A stretch of DNA of 64,000 nucleotides from Oncomelania hupensis. Lineage: Eukaryota; Mollusca; Gastropoda; Littorinimorpha; Pomatiopsidae. The notes below the pieces were generated by a model. That model made no database searches. It worked only from the letters and a program-made list of their open reading frames with translations, and was not told the origin of the DNA. The position numbers were made by a program, and so were the translations under genes. Position 1 is the stretch's first letter. Each line of letters opens with the position of its first letter. The stretch is from the NCBI GenBank assembly GCA_036898135.1, contig CM072511.1:44770141-44834140 (forward strand). The letters run 5' to 3'. Below are positions 27,640-43,344 of the stretch, piece after piece.

Positions 27640-27858
27640 AATCTCTTTTTTGTGGTTGGTAACGTTGTTTGTAGATTATAGTCACACGACACTTTCGCAT
27701 ATAGGTGACTACTGGACCGATTTATACTGACACCAGCGGGCCAGTTGTTGGTAAAGGGGAAAATAATATGATCACACGTTGACCAATCCGCGATTCGAAC
27801 CAGCGACCTTTCGGTTACTAGCAAGACGCTCTTACCAATTGAGCTACCCGGCCCCACG
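27640..27858 (-). repeat. tRNA-derived SINE, family F
   Basis: On the minus strand the head at about 27858-27778 reads GGGTAGCTCAATTGGTAAGAGC (A-box) and GCTGGTTCGAATCGCGG (B-box), with CTAGTAA where a Thr anticodon loop would lie. The anticodon and acceptor stems do not pair well and a non-tRNA body follows, so this is a SINE head, not a tRNA gene. A family C repeat abuts it on the right. Confidence 0.65.
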
Positions 27859-27861
27859 TGG

Positions 27862-28080
27862 TTGGTAACGCTTTATTGTCCCTTTTTATTGGGAAATTCC
27901 GGGCCGCCTTCCCTGGGGAAGGCTTAGTCGCAGTGGCGCGTCCCAAACCCAACCTATCTAACAGTTGTGTTGTTTTTTTTTTTGCTGGGGGAGCAAACCG
28001 GAGCACCAGGAGAAAACCCCCGAGACGTAAATAAAATAGAAGTAAATAATATTTGGAGAAGATGCTGGACCGATCCCACA
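27862..28080 (+). repeat. Interspersed repeat family C, copy 2
   Basis: Matches 24675-24885 (TTATTGGGAAATTCCGGGCC, CCCTGGGGAAGGCTTAGTCG, GGGGGAGCAAACCGGAGCAC). It abuts the family F SINE; the phrase GTTGGTAACG occurs on both sides of the junction (27656 and 27862). Confidence 0.8.
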
Positions 28081-28199
28081 CCAGTCAGGCGCCATTGGTT
28101 TCTGGCCTGTGGACAGGGCAAGTTCGTCCCGCCTTAGCCCACTACCTTCTTGAAATCCACACTACAGCTGTTTCAGAACGTGAGTTCCCGATGTCAAAG

Positions 28200-28578
28200 T
28201 AAAGTGGCCTCGTGGCGCAGTGGATAAGTCGCCGGTTTCCTATGCCAAAGGTCGCGGGTTCGATTCCCGCAAGGGGCGAACGTATGTGACTTAGGTACAA
28301 GACCATTGAGGTCACCGAGGGTTTTCTCCGGGCACTCCGGTTTCCTCCCTCCCTTCAATAATGGTACAGGACGCAGTCAATATAAAAATTTCAAAAATAA
28401 AAATTCGATTTTCTTTCCGTCTTCTAATAGCGATCTCCCTGCCTTTACACCACCTGTTTGAGTGATGGATGTGTGTTTGGTGTGTATGAGGGTGGATGAG
28501 ACAGGTGAGCGTGTATGTTGGCATAGATCGCCGCGCTTTGAGCCTGAATGATTTAAGGAAAAGCGCGGATAGCATCCT

Positions 28579-28635
<57 letters not shown>
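28200..28635 (+). repeat. tRNA-derived SINE, family B, full copy
   Basis: The tRNA-like head at about 28206-28277 has TGGCGCAGTGG (A-box) and GGGTTCGATTCCCGC (B-box). The family B body follows, then an (ATT)n tail at 28581-28635. This is the most complete plus-strand copy and defines the family. Confidence 0.88.
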
Positions 28636-28636
<1 letters not shown>

Positions 28637-29334
28637 AGTCAAGGCCAGAATGTAACCAACATGTGTGTCAAAAGATCGATGAATTCGCGCAGTTTTTGTA
28701 AAAGTAAATATTCAGTGTCCTACCAAGAGGTCTTGAAATCCAGACTGCCGTTTTCCGAGAGGCGAGGTCTTTGATGTCGGAGTTAACTCAAAGCCAGAGT
28801 CAGAGCAAAAGTCAGTGCTCTCTGGATAAAGTCGGAGCAAGGGACCAAACCGAGACAAAGATAGGTGAGTGGAAACCAAGTTGAACTGTTTTCCAATCAA
28901 TGCAATCCAGTCTATTAATTTTTATTGGATAGCCTCCTACATCTCTCCTATGCATATCTAGCTAGCTATAGATGGGAATCACAAAGGGTTCCAGGAGCCG
29001 GTAGACTTGCACCTTGAAACAATCAGGACTGCCTCGCGACTCAAGGAGAGAGAGAGGGAGAGAGAGAGGGAGAGAGAGAGAAACAATCCCACTCGTAGCC
29101 TGTAGATCTATATAACAACCAAACTTTCGAGTTTATACTTTATAAATTAAAATAAAATTACTACTCGAGGCTGTTTCGCAGTATAAGGTTTTAAGTATTC
29201 TCGGAAAGCAATGTGAATTTAAAAAACCCAGTTAAAACCCCTTTCTTAATTTAAAACGGGGCTGACTCTCAGTATTAAGTATTCTTAAAAACTGTTGAGA
29301 CTTTCATTTTTCCTCCCCCCTCTCATCCCACCCC
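28636..29334. other. Region without recognisable gene
   Basis: A (GA)-rich patch lies at 29047-29080. Otherwise unique AT-rich sequence. Confidence 0.5.
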
Positions 29335-29755
29335 ATGAGGATGCCCGGGGTTTCTGTATAAATAGTATGCCCACTTCTGGAAATTTATTTCATCAAATTC
29401 CCACTGACCCGCTTTCTTTCTCCTTTGTTCTTTCTCATTCCTACAATGTTCTTTTAATCTACTATACTACCTTCTTCACTAGACCAGTCGCCTACCTTCT
29501 TTCTTGAAAATTCTTCCAAAACTTCTCATTTGTGTAGGAGGCCTGTTGGGTCAGCTTGGGAATATTGGACACTTTCTGCCAAATGGTCAATAGGGCTTCC
29601 TATGATATTATTATTTAGCAATATAGGCATTTTATATGTATGTCTACATGGGATTCCTTTATTGTAAAGTGACCGGCTGGTGGAGTGCCTTCAGTGTTAC
29701 CACTAGGGTTGTTTCAACAGATCTTTTATTCGGATCAAGGGTGTCACAAAGAGAG
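29335..29755 (+). repeat. Composite repeat E+D, copy without TA expansion
   Basis: Family E begins near CCCGGGGTTTCTGTATAAATAG and runs to AGCAATATAGGCATTT. A short TATGTATGT follows, then family D (GGATTCCTTTATTGTAAAG to TCGGATCAAGGG). It shows the probable original junction between E and D that is filled with (TA)n at 13038-13144. Confidence 0.75.
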
Positions 29756-34607
<4,852 letters not shown>

Positions 34608-34610
<3 letters not shown>

Positions 34611-35770
34611 TTTTTTGGGTGGAGAGGGTTAAATGATGCCATGTAACTTCAGCTCCATATTGATCTAGTTCATCTTCGACAGGAGATTGGTCACACACTC
34701 TATGATAGTTAGATAATGCAGTTGCACTGATCTACAAGGAAATTAAAAGCGTGAAGTCATCGACAGACGAGTTGGAAAAAATACGTTTGGTCACACAACT
34801 TAGTTATTGATTATTCTTAATGGAACAGACTGGATGGCGCACTTGAGAATCCGAGACTTGTGAGCCATTACGGGGACTAAGCATCGTAGTAATTAGAGAT
34901 CCTGACACACAGCGCTGTTGAGCCTGTCGTAGCTTGCTTCCCCCTTATTCAGGAGTAAGCCTTATCAGGCGCAACAACGTGGTGTGTTTCAACGTATCTC
35001 TGATGTCTAGAAGAGGTTTGACCATGTAAATAACAATCCGAGTATCAAAGATTTAAAGCAGGTATTTACTGATGACGCCCATCCTGTGGTCGATAGATCT
35101 CAAACACTCGGTCTGAGCCTGATAGATCTCAGACTCTCTGCATTGACTCGGTTTGCACTAAGTGGTTGGTTGTTTACATTTATTATGCACGTTCGACGAG
35201 TTTAATGGAGCGGGCGGTCCAAGCCTGGAGAGCTTGTAGTATTATTGGGCACAATTTCTCTGTGTATCTCGCGCTCACTCGAGAGGTAATGATTAATAAA
35301 CGTGTCTGGCGATTGTTTTTAGCGGTTGTTGTTATCCCTTTACCGCCATCCTCCCCTCCCCCTCCCCCTCCCTCACCTGCCGCTACCCCGTCATAAATAT
35401 GAAATTGAGTTTAATAATGTCTTTTCAAGCCGGTCACGTATAGACGTACACAGGCAGACTGAGAGATAGAGACGAAGACAAAGAGAAACACACACACCTA
35501 TGCACATAAACATAAACAAAGAAGACTCACACACACACACACGCACACACACAACCACACACACACACACACACTCACCCACTCTCTCACACACACACGC
35601 ATTTCACCACACACAAACACTCACTAAAAAAAAGTCCACATACAATTCTGTTGTCACTGAATACCCGCTGGCTTTTAAATTCCATAATTGCATTAATGGA
35701 AATGTTTTCCCTCTCATTTCTGCTCTGTTATCCATAGGATTTACTTAAAATGTGATCGTTGCGCACATGG

Positions 35771-35812
<42 letters not shown>

Positions 35813-36388
35813 GTGTGTGCGTCCGGCTGTTGATGTGCCTAACAAAATTTAGGGCAAAAACATTAGTTAATATTATTTTGTATTACATTTCACGTCGAGT
35901 GATTACTGGTAATATGGTACTTCATGCGCGAATTCCTGCTAAATGTGCGTGAATTGATATTTCTTTAGTACTCATGACAATGATGTATATCGATTGATAT
36001 AACATTTCCTTAATTTTAACTTTTATCCTGTGCGTTTAAATTTTCCAATTTTTTTGTTCCAGTTCCACACACTTTAGCAATAAAACATCATCATATCGTG
36101 TGCAGTTCATAATAATCTTTAAACTTTGGCTAAGAGATGGGGTGGGGGACGGGAGGGATGGAGGGACAGAAGGGAGGGAGGGAGCGGAAAAGAGAGATAG
36201 AGAGAGTTATGGATATTATGTAAATGAACATTGAGGTTTAACGTCTACACCCACCACTGGCGATAGGGCAAGCGGGAATAACCATCCCAGGGAAAGAAGG
36301 GTAGGGACCTGAATCAACACTGAACCACCAGAGCAATCATACTGCTAAAAATTAAATGGACAGTAAAAATGACCACTTTTTATATTGC
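34608..36388. other. Region without recognisable gene; CA/GT arrays
   Basis: (CA)n at about 35526-35605 and (GT)n at 35769-35820, about 160 bp apart and complementary in sense. Other parts are unique. Confidence 0.5.
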
Positions 36389-36447
36389 ACACCACGGGAT
36401 TCGAACCTGGGTCGAACACTCTACCACTTGAGCTACGGGGGTGGGAC
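36389..36447 (-). repeat. Partial tRNA-like SINE head
   Basis: On the minus strand, GTAGCTCAAGTGGTAGAGTG (A-box) and CCCAGGTTCGAATCCCG (B-box) lie only about 10 bp apart, too close for an intact tRNA because the anticodon arm is missing. Probably a SINE head or tRNA pseudogene. Confidence 0.55.
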
Positions 36448-36814
36448 AAGACTATATGTTTGTGTGTCTCTACTATACTATAGACCCAAGCAAATATTTT
36501 CTTTTTCTAATGTATTGTCCTATTATTTTGGCATTTATCATTTTGAGGTAACAGATGCACTATCTATCAATTAATTAATTACTAATTATAATTGTCATGG
36601 CGAACAAGAGGAAAAAATATTTATAGTGAACATAAATTATGTTAATTAGCAGAAAGGGGGTTACACGAGCTCACACGTTTAAAAGCATACATATTGAACG
36701 AAATTTGCAGCTAGCATAATAACTAGAGTATTGAAATTTACAACAATACACGATAAATATATATTGTATGGAAGCTGGATGGTGATTTCGCAGCTCGCAT
36801 ATAAAATATGGCAC

Positions 36815-36981
<167 letters not shown>

Positions 36982-37054
36982 TAATTTTACGAGAATACAG
37001 TTATTTAATTCTTCTTGGTTTGTAGTATATATATGAGTGTGCGTGCGCGAGCGT

Positions 37055-37102
37055 TCTGGTCCTGATTTGGCTCGGAAGAGTCCGCTGGACCTAAAGCAAT
37101 AA
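37055..37102 (+). repeat. Family D 3' tail fragment
   Basis: TCCTGATTTGGCTCGGAAGA, TCCGCTGGACCTAAAGCAATAA matches the end of the copy at 1890-2082 almost exactly, followed by (TATG)n. Only the tail is present, as expected of a severely 5'-truncated retroposon. Confidence 0.75.
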
Positions 37103-39000
37103 CGGTATGTATGTATGTATGTGTGTATAGCGCGCGCGTTTGTGAGTATCAATACAAGATAATGAATCACTGATCGTCTAAAATCATAAAATGTGTGCAA
37201 ACCTAAAATGATATTTAAAAAATATAAAAATAAATACAAGATTCCATAAAAAATTGTGATGTATAAAAATTGTATAACCGAATGTACAGTATAAAGCCTG
37301 TGTATGATCGCTTAAAAGGACTACTTACGTAATAATATAGGACGAATAGCGTGAATTTGTGATAAAGGGTTTTCACTATGGCGTTGTCAGAATTGTTTAT
37401 TACAGAATTTGATGCATAGGTGCTTAAAGATGCAGATGTGGCTCAGTTCATTTGTATTCAAACTTTATACGTATGACTTCCTCTTCAGCAACAGTAACAA
37501 CAACAACAACTTCGACACTGTTATGTCGTCATCGTTATAGAGGTTGTGGAGGTAGATGTCTGTGGCACTGTTGCTTTTTTTTTGTTTGTTTGTTTTTTCC
37601 TAGCATTATTATATTAAATTTGGGGGGGTTGCTGCCTAACTTCAGTTTCGTTTATGATGTGAGGTTGTTTCCATCAGCATATAGAGTCTATCTCAGCATG
37701 TGAAAGAACTCGGATTCTGTTTTGGGAGTGGAGTGTGTGGCCAGTGGTACGGTTGGTGGGACTCCTAGAAGAATGCCACGGCGGACTGGATCAATTAACT
37801 TTTCCTAATAATGATGCATGCACCATAATAATGATGCAGTGCTGTTTAATAAGGTTATAGGATGCTATGTATCTGCATCTTTTCGCTTTTAATATATGTA
37901 TGTATGGTGTTGCTCTGTTACCACCATTATACGTCTGTGTTGTATGTGAATATTATTGGTACTTGATAAATTCAGTTTGGGCTGTGTTACATACGCTGGG
38001 CCATCATCGGGATCTGTAACGATAGGTATATGAACACTTCCTTTGTTTGAGGTAAGCTAAATAAGTTTTTGTTTTGTTCGTGCTTGTAGTCTGGAACACC
38101 GCCGGCATTGTAGGTCTGTATAGAATTGTGTATCTGGCCGGGATAAATGGGGCGTTGCATAGCTATATATGCCTATGACGCATGTATATTTATGTACCGG
38201 GCTAGGCTGGTTTTCTCCTGGTCGGTCATCTATCATAGAGAAATAGTGCGGCGTTATTGTCGTTACCATTAATTATTATTTTTCTCTGCCATTGTCATTG
38301 CAGCAGCTGGCCATTCGTCCACATTTATATGTTATGCGGTGGTGCGTGTTCTGTTGTTGGTTTTATTGCTGTTTGTCTAATGCACTTTCGTTGATAGTAT
38401 TATTTTCATGCATTTAGCAATTTCGTTTGTTTAGTGTGTTTTTTTCAACAAGTAAACATTCAAGAAAGTGAACATTCAATAAATGTTAAAGTGAACATTC
38501 AATAAATGTTAAAGTGGACATTCAATACAGTTTCAGTTGGGGGTATATTTGCCTTTTTTTTGTAATGTTGTTTGGGTATTGCTTGTTTACCACAAGGGGT
38601 ATAATATTCAGTATTAAATAGTTGTATAATGTGATGGTGTTGGGTACATTGTGTATATGGCCTAATTATGTTGTTTGAGGATGAAATTAGTCGTAATCAA
38701 GAATCAGGATAAAGCTTCACAAGTGTTCCTCCCCACCAAAAATAATTAAAAGTCCTTTTGCAAATTTTGAGAGTCCTCGATTTGTTGAGCAGCGACATAA
38801 TTGCATAGAGGGAGAGTATACAATGCGCGCGCATGCGATTTTAGAGGACGACAACTCGCGATACAGCATTGAATCGTCTGCTATGGTAGTCTTTGTTTAG
38901 GGGTTTGCCGTGAATAGGCCTATTCCTTACATAGGCCTAATGCTTGTTAGGGTTACCAATTGCTAACTGTGCTCCCCCCCCCTCCCCTTTGAACTTCATC
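37103..39000. other. Region without recognisable gene
   Basis: The only clear structure is a 23-bp tandem repeat (AAGTGAACATTCAATAAATG...) at 38466-38488 and 38489-38511, plus a partial third copy to about 38528. Confidence 0.5.
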
Positions 39001-39007
39001 AACCCCA

Positions 39008-39332
39008 TGATCAACTTCAACCTCACATCTTTCAAAAAGACTGAAACTTCCGAAGCCGTTTAAAAGCAACTTTATCTAGGACAATGTTCATTGTATAAAG
39101 GACATTAAACACTTTTTACTGACGGGTCGAAGAAAGGTGGCGCAGTTGCTGCTGCGTCGGTATCTGGGACCTCGACCAGCCTTTGCAACAGCGTATACAT
39201 GTACTGATTTTTGTTCTGTTTATACAGCTGAGCTCAAGGCAATTCATTTAGCTCTGAAACAGGTTTATCAATCCAAAAAATCCTCATTTTTAATATGTCT
39301 GATTCACTTTCAGCACTTCAGGCTCTTTCCAC
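39008..39332 (+). pseudogene. Decayed RNase H domain of a non-LTR retrotransposon
   Basis: In one frame TSFKKTET is followed (39115 on) by FTDGSKKGGAVAAASV, the first conserved block of an RNase H domain with its catalytic Asp. After a frame change near 39210 comes VYTAELKAIHLALKQV, the second block with its Glu. Stops lie near 39063, 39108 and 39204. LINEs of the Jockey/I group carry such a domain after the reverse transcriptase. No reverse transcriptase is visible upstream, so this is an old fragment. Confidence 0.7.
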
Positions 39333-39375
39333 GAGAAAGACATCGCACCCTTTTTTTTCTGGCAGAGATCCATGA

Positions 39376-39600
39376 TCTCCCACACACAACTTGTTTCTGA
39401 GAGCAACACTCATGGCTTTGTTCAGTGTCAAACCAGCCCATTCTCGAATATTGTCCTCCCACCTATTTTTCTGGATGGTTTTTGCAAAGCCTGATGCTCT
39501 GGAGATTTGGCCATACCATCGGACTTTCCGTAGTTTTTGCAAGGTCTGATGCTCTGGTGACGTGGCCATACCGTCGGAGTTTCCGTTTCTTACTGAATAT
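39376..39600 (-). pseudogene. C-terminal fragment of a LINE reverse-transcriptase protein
   Basis: On the minus strand RWYGQISRASGFAKTIQK is followed by NRWEDNIREWAGL, the stretch seen after the reverse transcriptase in many animal LINE ORF2 proteins (W[YF]GH..R..G..., K.RWEDNI.EW). The first part is duplicated in tandem (about 39493-39545 and 39549-39598, each with GATGCTCTGG...GCCATACC.TCGGA). It lies in the opposite sense to the RNase H fragment beside it, so two different elements are involved. Confidence 0.6.
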
Positions 39601-39642
39601 CTAGCTATGTGGAACAAACGTGGCGACTGGGCTATCGTCTGC

Positions 39643-39841
39643 CTTGTGCAAAAGATGCAGACAGTAAAGCGTTGTGAATGGAGAACATGCAAAACTGACT
39701 CCAGATATCCTGAAAGATGTACAGGGATAACGTTTATTCCATTTGCTAAGCCTGGAAAGTATAATTATCATCTAGACCGATGCCTGGAGTGGATCAAGGG
39801 ATGCGGACGACCAGCCGATCAGCTGAGCGTTAAAATGTGTT
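39643..39841 (+). CDS. THAP-like zinc-finger segment (exon or pseudo-exon)
   Basis: The frame contains C-x4-C (CEWRTC), then DSRYPERCTGITFIPFAKP and a block ending RCLEWIKGCGRPADQLSV. I recognise this order as the start of a THAP-type C2CH zinc finger in invertebrate transposon-derived and host proteins; the later Cys-x2-His pair is not in this segment and would need a following exon. The frame ends in a stop right after SVKMC. No initiator, partner exon or promoter is evident. It could be an exon of a captured THAP transposase or a dead copy. Confidence 0.4.
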
Positions 39842-39999
39842 AAAATTTATTTATTTTATTATTTTCCAGATTTTTACAAATCTGTGCGAGATGAGTCCCT
39901 AAATATTCCAAAAAATTTCATTACACATTTTTTTCGTCCGTTCGTCTGTCAGTCTGTGCGCCCTCCGCCGCCTGGGGTACAATACTTGCAAGTGGAATA

Positions 40000-40716
40000 A
40001 TAGGGGTCTTTCGGAACGGGTAAAAGTGAAAGTGATTGTGTGTTCGTTTCGTCCAACGAGAGGCACGCCGGGAGATTCTTACGCCGCGTTACGAAACGAA
40101 CGTGTTTTTGTGCGCTTTCGATTCCAGCACCTAGTTTCGTTGTGATTTTATTGAGCACACACAGGGCAGGCCCAGAGGCAGAGCACTATTATGCCTACGT
40201 AAGGCTTCTTCTAACAAATCATGATTTGACACGAATGTAACGATTAGGTTGAACTTTAAAGATGGATTAGTGCTCTAACATTGAAGATATTTTACATTCT
40301 AGCTTCGAGTTTCATTTTTGTCACATAAAACAGTTTTTGGACTGCTGATTGGTGATACAGAATAGATAGATTCTAGACAGCCATGACGGCTTTTCAGTAG
40401 CTCGTTTGAAAATACGTTTTAAGTCTGAGACCGAGTTTAGATCCCCATTATTCCTTCTAAAATGGTTGAGTAATGTACCATATACAAATTCAAATCATTT
40501 TTGGACATTTTACAAACGATTTAATAACCAAAATGTACTCACTAACATTAGTTCGTGGAAATCAGGTTTTCCACGAAGTTTTATTCCTTGTGGTAGGCAG
40601 ACTTCGTGACCTTTCACCACGGGAAGTTAAAGCGTCACATAAATTGCTGACGTCACAACAATAAGTAGTCCCGATTCACATTCACTTTCACTTTCACCCG
40701 CTTTCGAAAGATCCCT
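40000..40716. mobile_element. MITE-like element with inverted terminal repeats
   Basis: GGTCTTTCGGAA, CGGGTAAAAGTGAAAGTGA at 40005-40036 reappears inverted at about 40678-40712 (reverse complement GATCTTTCGAAA, GCGGGTGAAAGTGAAAGTGA). The 0.65 kb between has no gene. The adjacent 40720-41400 may belong to a larger element of the same origin. No target-site duplication was resolved. Confidence 0.5.
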
Positions 40717-40739
40717 AATATCTCAGAAACTATTTCAAC

Positions 40740-41400
40740 TGTCGCCACCAAACTTGGTAAGATGGTGTATATCCACGAGACCTCATAGATGACCAGTGAA
40801 TGAATGACTTCGCTTCAAGATCAAGACAAGGTCAAAAAATGTTAGTTAAAAAATATTTTTTTACAATTTTTTTTAAAGTTATTAATATTGAACGTATGAT
40901 TCTTTGGTGCATTATAGATATCTATGAGACACACATCCTATGCACATTTGGTCAATATCACTCCAAGGTCAAGGTCACTGGAGCTATCCAAAGTCAGTAT
41001 AGATACTTTGAAGTGACCGTGACCTTAAACTATGAGAGATATAAAGTCCAAAGTTGTTGTAATTAGATGATAGATTTAATTTTTATTTTTGTTACGTTTT
41101 TGCATTGATCTTGAAGGTCGGCATTTTTTTTTTTAGGTTTTTCAAAGACATAAAAAAAATAGTTCATCGAATGGCTGTAAATTTAACCCATAGTATGCAA
41201 CAACATTAAGTTATTTGATCATACATGAGCATGAGAGGTCAAATGAGGGTCAAGGTCATCCCAAGGTCACAGATTTTTGGGGGCATAATACAATTACTCT
41301 TACTGTAGTTTATTTGATAGTACGTGAGTTTATTTTTTGCCGGAGGTCAAGGTCATCTCAAGGTCAAGAGCATAGAAAGATCAAAGTCGTTATTACTTTG
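40740..41400 (+). repeat. Probable transposon-derived repeat dense in AGGTCA
   Basis: Ten AGGTCA hexamers (one as TGACCT) occur between 40828 and 41366, most of them inside CAAGGTCA: near 40828, 40964, 40970, 41020 (inverted), 41236, 41251, 41262, 41344, 41350 and 41361. The stretch is otherwise AT-rich without an open frame. TCAAGGTCA is the monomer site bound by ERR/FTZ-F1-type nuclear receptors; whether this matters here is unknown. Confidence 0.5.
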
Positions 41401-41884
41401 CATTTTAATGCCATCGTTTCATTTTGCTTTTTTCTGGGCACTCATTTTCATGTTACATATTGCGAGTTCCATAGCATTCCAAGCTTGCGAGTAATATTTA
41501 TTGGCTTTGCCCTTCTAGTTTTTGTTTGTCTTGACCGTGAGAACCATTAAATGCTGGATGTACATTTGTTGTAGCAAGGTCGGTGTTAGTCTTTAGCGAG
41601 GTATTTATAGAAGCATAAAAGTTAATGGTAATGATACCTGTAGATTGATACCTGTAGATGGTAGTGATACTTGATTTGTATTCGATTCTTCCTTGATGCA
41701 CAAACTCTATTAACAGTAACACATCTCACTTCAAGGTACTGTTTCAGGTGTGAGTTTATTTTGGATTTCACCCTACCCCACTGATTTGATTTCATCAAAA
41801 TAAACTCAGAATAACGTACGCGATTAAGTTCTGAACTATGACTGTTATAATCGGCTGCCTGCCGAAACGCGGTATATCTACATC

Positions 41885-41948
41885 TATCAGTTGGTAGAGC
41901 GGCGAGCTCGTTATTACCAAGGTTGCGGCTTCGATTCCCGGTAGCCCG
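41885..41948 (+). repeat. tRNA-like SINE head
   Basis: ATCAGTTGGTAGAGCGGCGA (A-box-like) and TGCGGCTTCGATTCCCGG (B-box-like) stand at tRNA spacing, but no acceptor stem closes. Probably the head of a SINE or a tRNA pseudogene. Confidence 0.5.
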
Positions 41949-42002
41949 GACATAAACATTGCCTTCGAGCACTGGTCATCTTAGTGTGATGGTTGTGTCA
42001 GT

Positions 42003-42365
42003 GTATAATTTTGTAAATTGGCCGGTTGGTGGAGTGCCTTCAGTGTTACCATTATGGTTGTTTTTAGCGGATCTTTTATTCAGATCGGGGGCGAGTCCTC
42101 TTTCAACCAAGTTTTGGTGCTGATTGGGCGCGCTCTTTGCAATCCGCTGGACCCTATAATCAATGACTAACTAATTAAGTGTACAGTTGTACTTTCTTCC
42201 CTCATCCCCGGTCGCCTAGGATTGTGCTCAGTCGTCTGAGCGCCAGACTGTACGCCCTAAACAGTAACTGGGCGCCTCGAGCTGCTTGAGTTATATCCTT
42301 TATCGGCAAGCGCCTTGAGCTGGTCTTGAGCTGAAAAAGCGCTATATAAGAATGAGAAATAACTA
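42003..42365 (+). repeat. Family D copy followed by 3' half of SINE family A
   Basis: Family D occupies 42003-42168 (GGCCGGTTGGTGGAGTGCCT to TCCGCTGGACCCTATAATCA). From 42187 the second half of SINE A follows (AGGATTGTGCTCAGTCGTCT to AAAAGCGCTATATAAGAATG). It ends in an A-rich tail near 42365. The two families are adjacent in the same orientation here only. Confidence 0.75.
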
Positions 42366-42982
42366 AAAAAAAATGTAAATAATAAAATACATCGGAATCC
42401 CACAAAAGATCGCCGATAAGCATCATATTTGCAAGACGGCAAGTCAGTTCATATATTTTTAAAAAAACATCTGATTAACCGGTTTCGTTTTTTGAAAATT
42501 AATCCGAGACGATTGTAGTCGGGGGGGGGGGGAGGGGAAGGGGGGGAGGCAGATGGATTGGTCTCTCCCGAGAGGATTATGCAGTTTGGTACGTTCACGT
42601 GCCAGCCTATGCATTCGCTCACCAGTTCAAACTGCTTGCTCTCACAAAGGAAGTAAGGTTAAATCGCTTATTTATGGTATAAGCCATTTAAGAACAAAGC
42701 CTATTACAGTAGTTGGACACTCATTGTCATAATTTCGACTTCAGCAAAACTTTTCTGCGTCTTTTTTTTTTCAAATTGTGTGCGTAATTGACGCACAACT
42801 GCGCGTAATCGGGAACACTGATTACGATTGTTAAGGACCAAGTATATGCTGCGTAAACTTAATTGATTAAATGGTTACGAAACGCAAAGGGCAGAGTAGA
42901 AGAGTGCAGGAGAGGAAGGGAGGGAGAGGGGGGGGGAGGAAGACAAACAGACAGAAGGTTACTACACAGTTGGGAACTCGGA
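42366..42982. other. Region without recognisable gene
   Basis: A G-rich patch at 42521-42549 and a purine-rich stretch at 42908-42945 are the only structure seen. Confidence 0.5.
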
Positions 42983-43055
<73 letters not shown>

Positions 43056-43344
43056 AGGATGCTATACGCGCCTTTCCCCAAATCATTCAGGCTCAAAGCG
43101 CGGCGATCTATACCAACATACACGCTCACCTGTCTCATCCACCCTCACACACACCAAATACACATCCATCACTCAAACAGGTGGTGTAAAGGCAGGGAGA
43201 TCGCTATTAGAAGACGGAAAGAAAATCTCATTTTTATTTTTGAAATTTGTATATTGACTGCGTCCTGTACCATTATAGAAGAAGAAGAAGAAGGAGAAGA
43301 AGAAGAAGAAGAAGAAGAAGAAGAAGAAGAAGAAGAAGAAGAAG
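42983..43344 (-). repeat. SINE family B, 5'-truncated, with (GAA)n
   Basis: The (AAT)n tail (42983-43053) and the family B body follow in the minus orientation up to about 43276. There the tRNA-like head is replaced by a (GAA)n array (43277-43344). Confidence 0.85.

Noticed and set aside
27778..27858. tRNA-Thr gene on the minus strand
   Set aside because: A CTAGTAA loop is visible but the acceptor and anticodon stems do not pair well, and a repeat body follows.
28206..28277. Functional tRNA gene
   Set aside because: A- and B-boxes are present, but the sequence leads into a SINE body with an ATT tail and recurs as a family.
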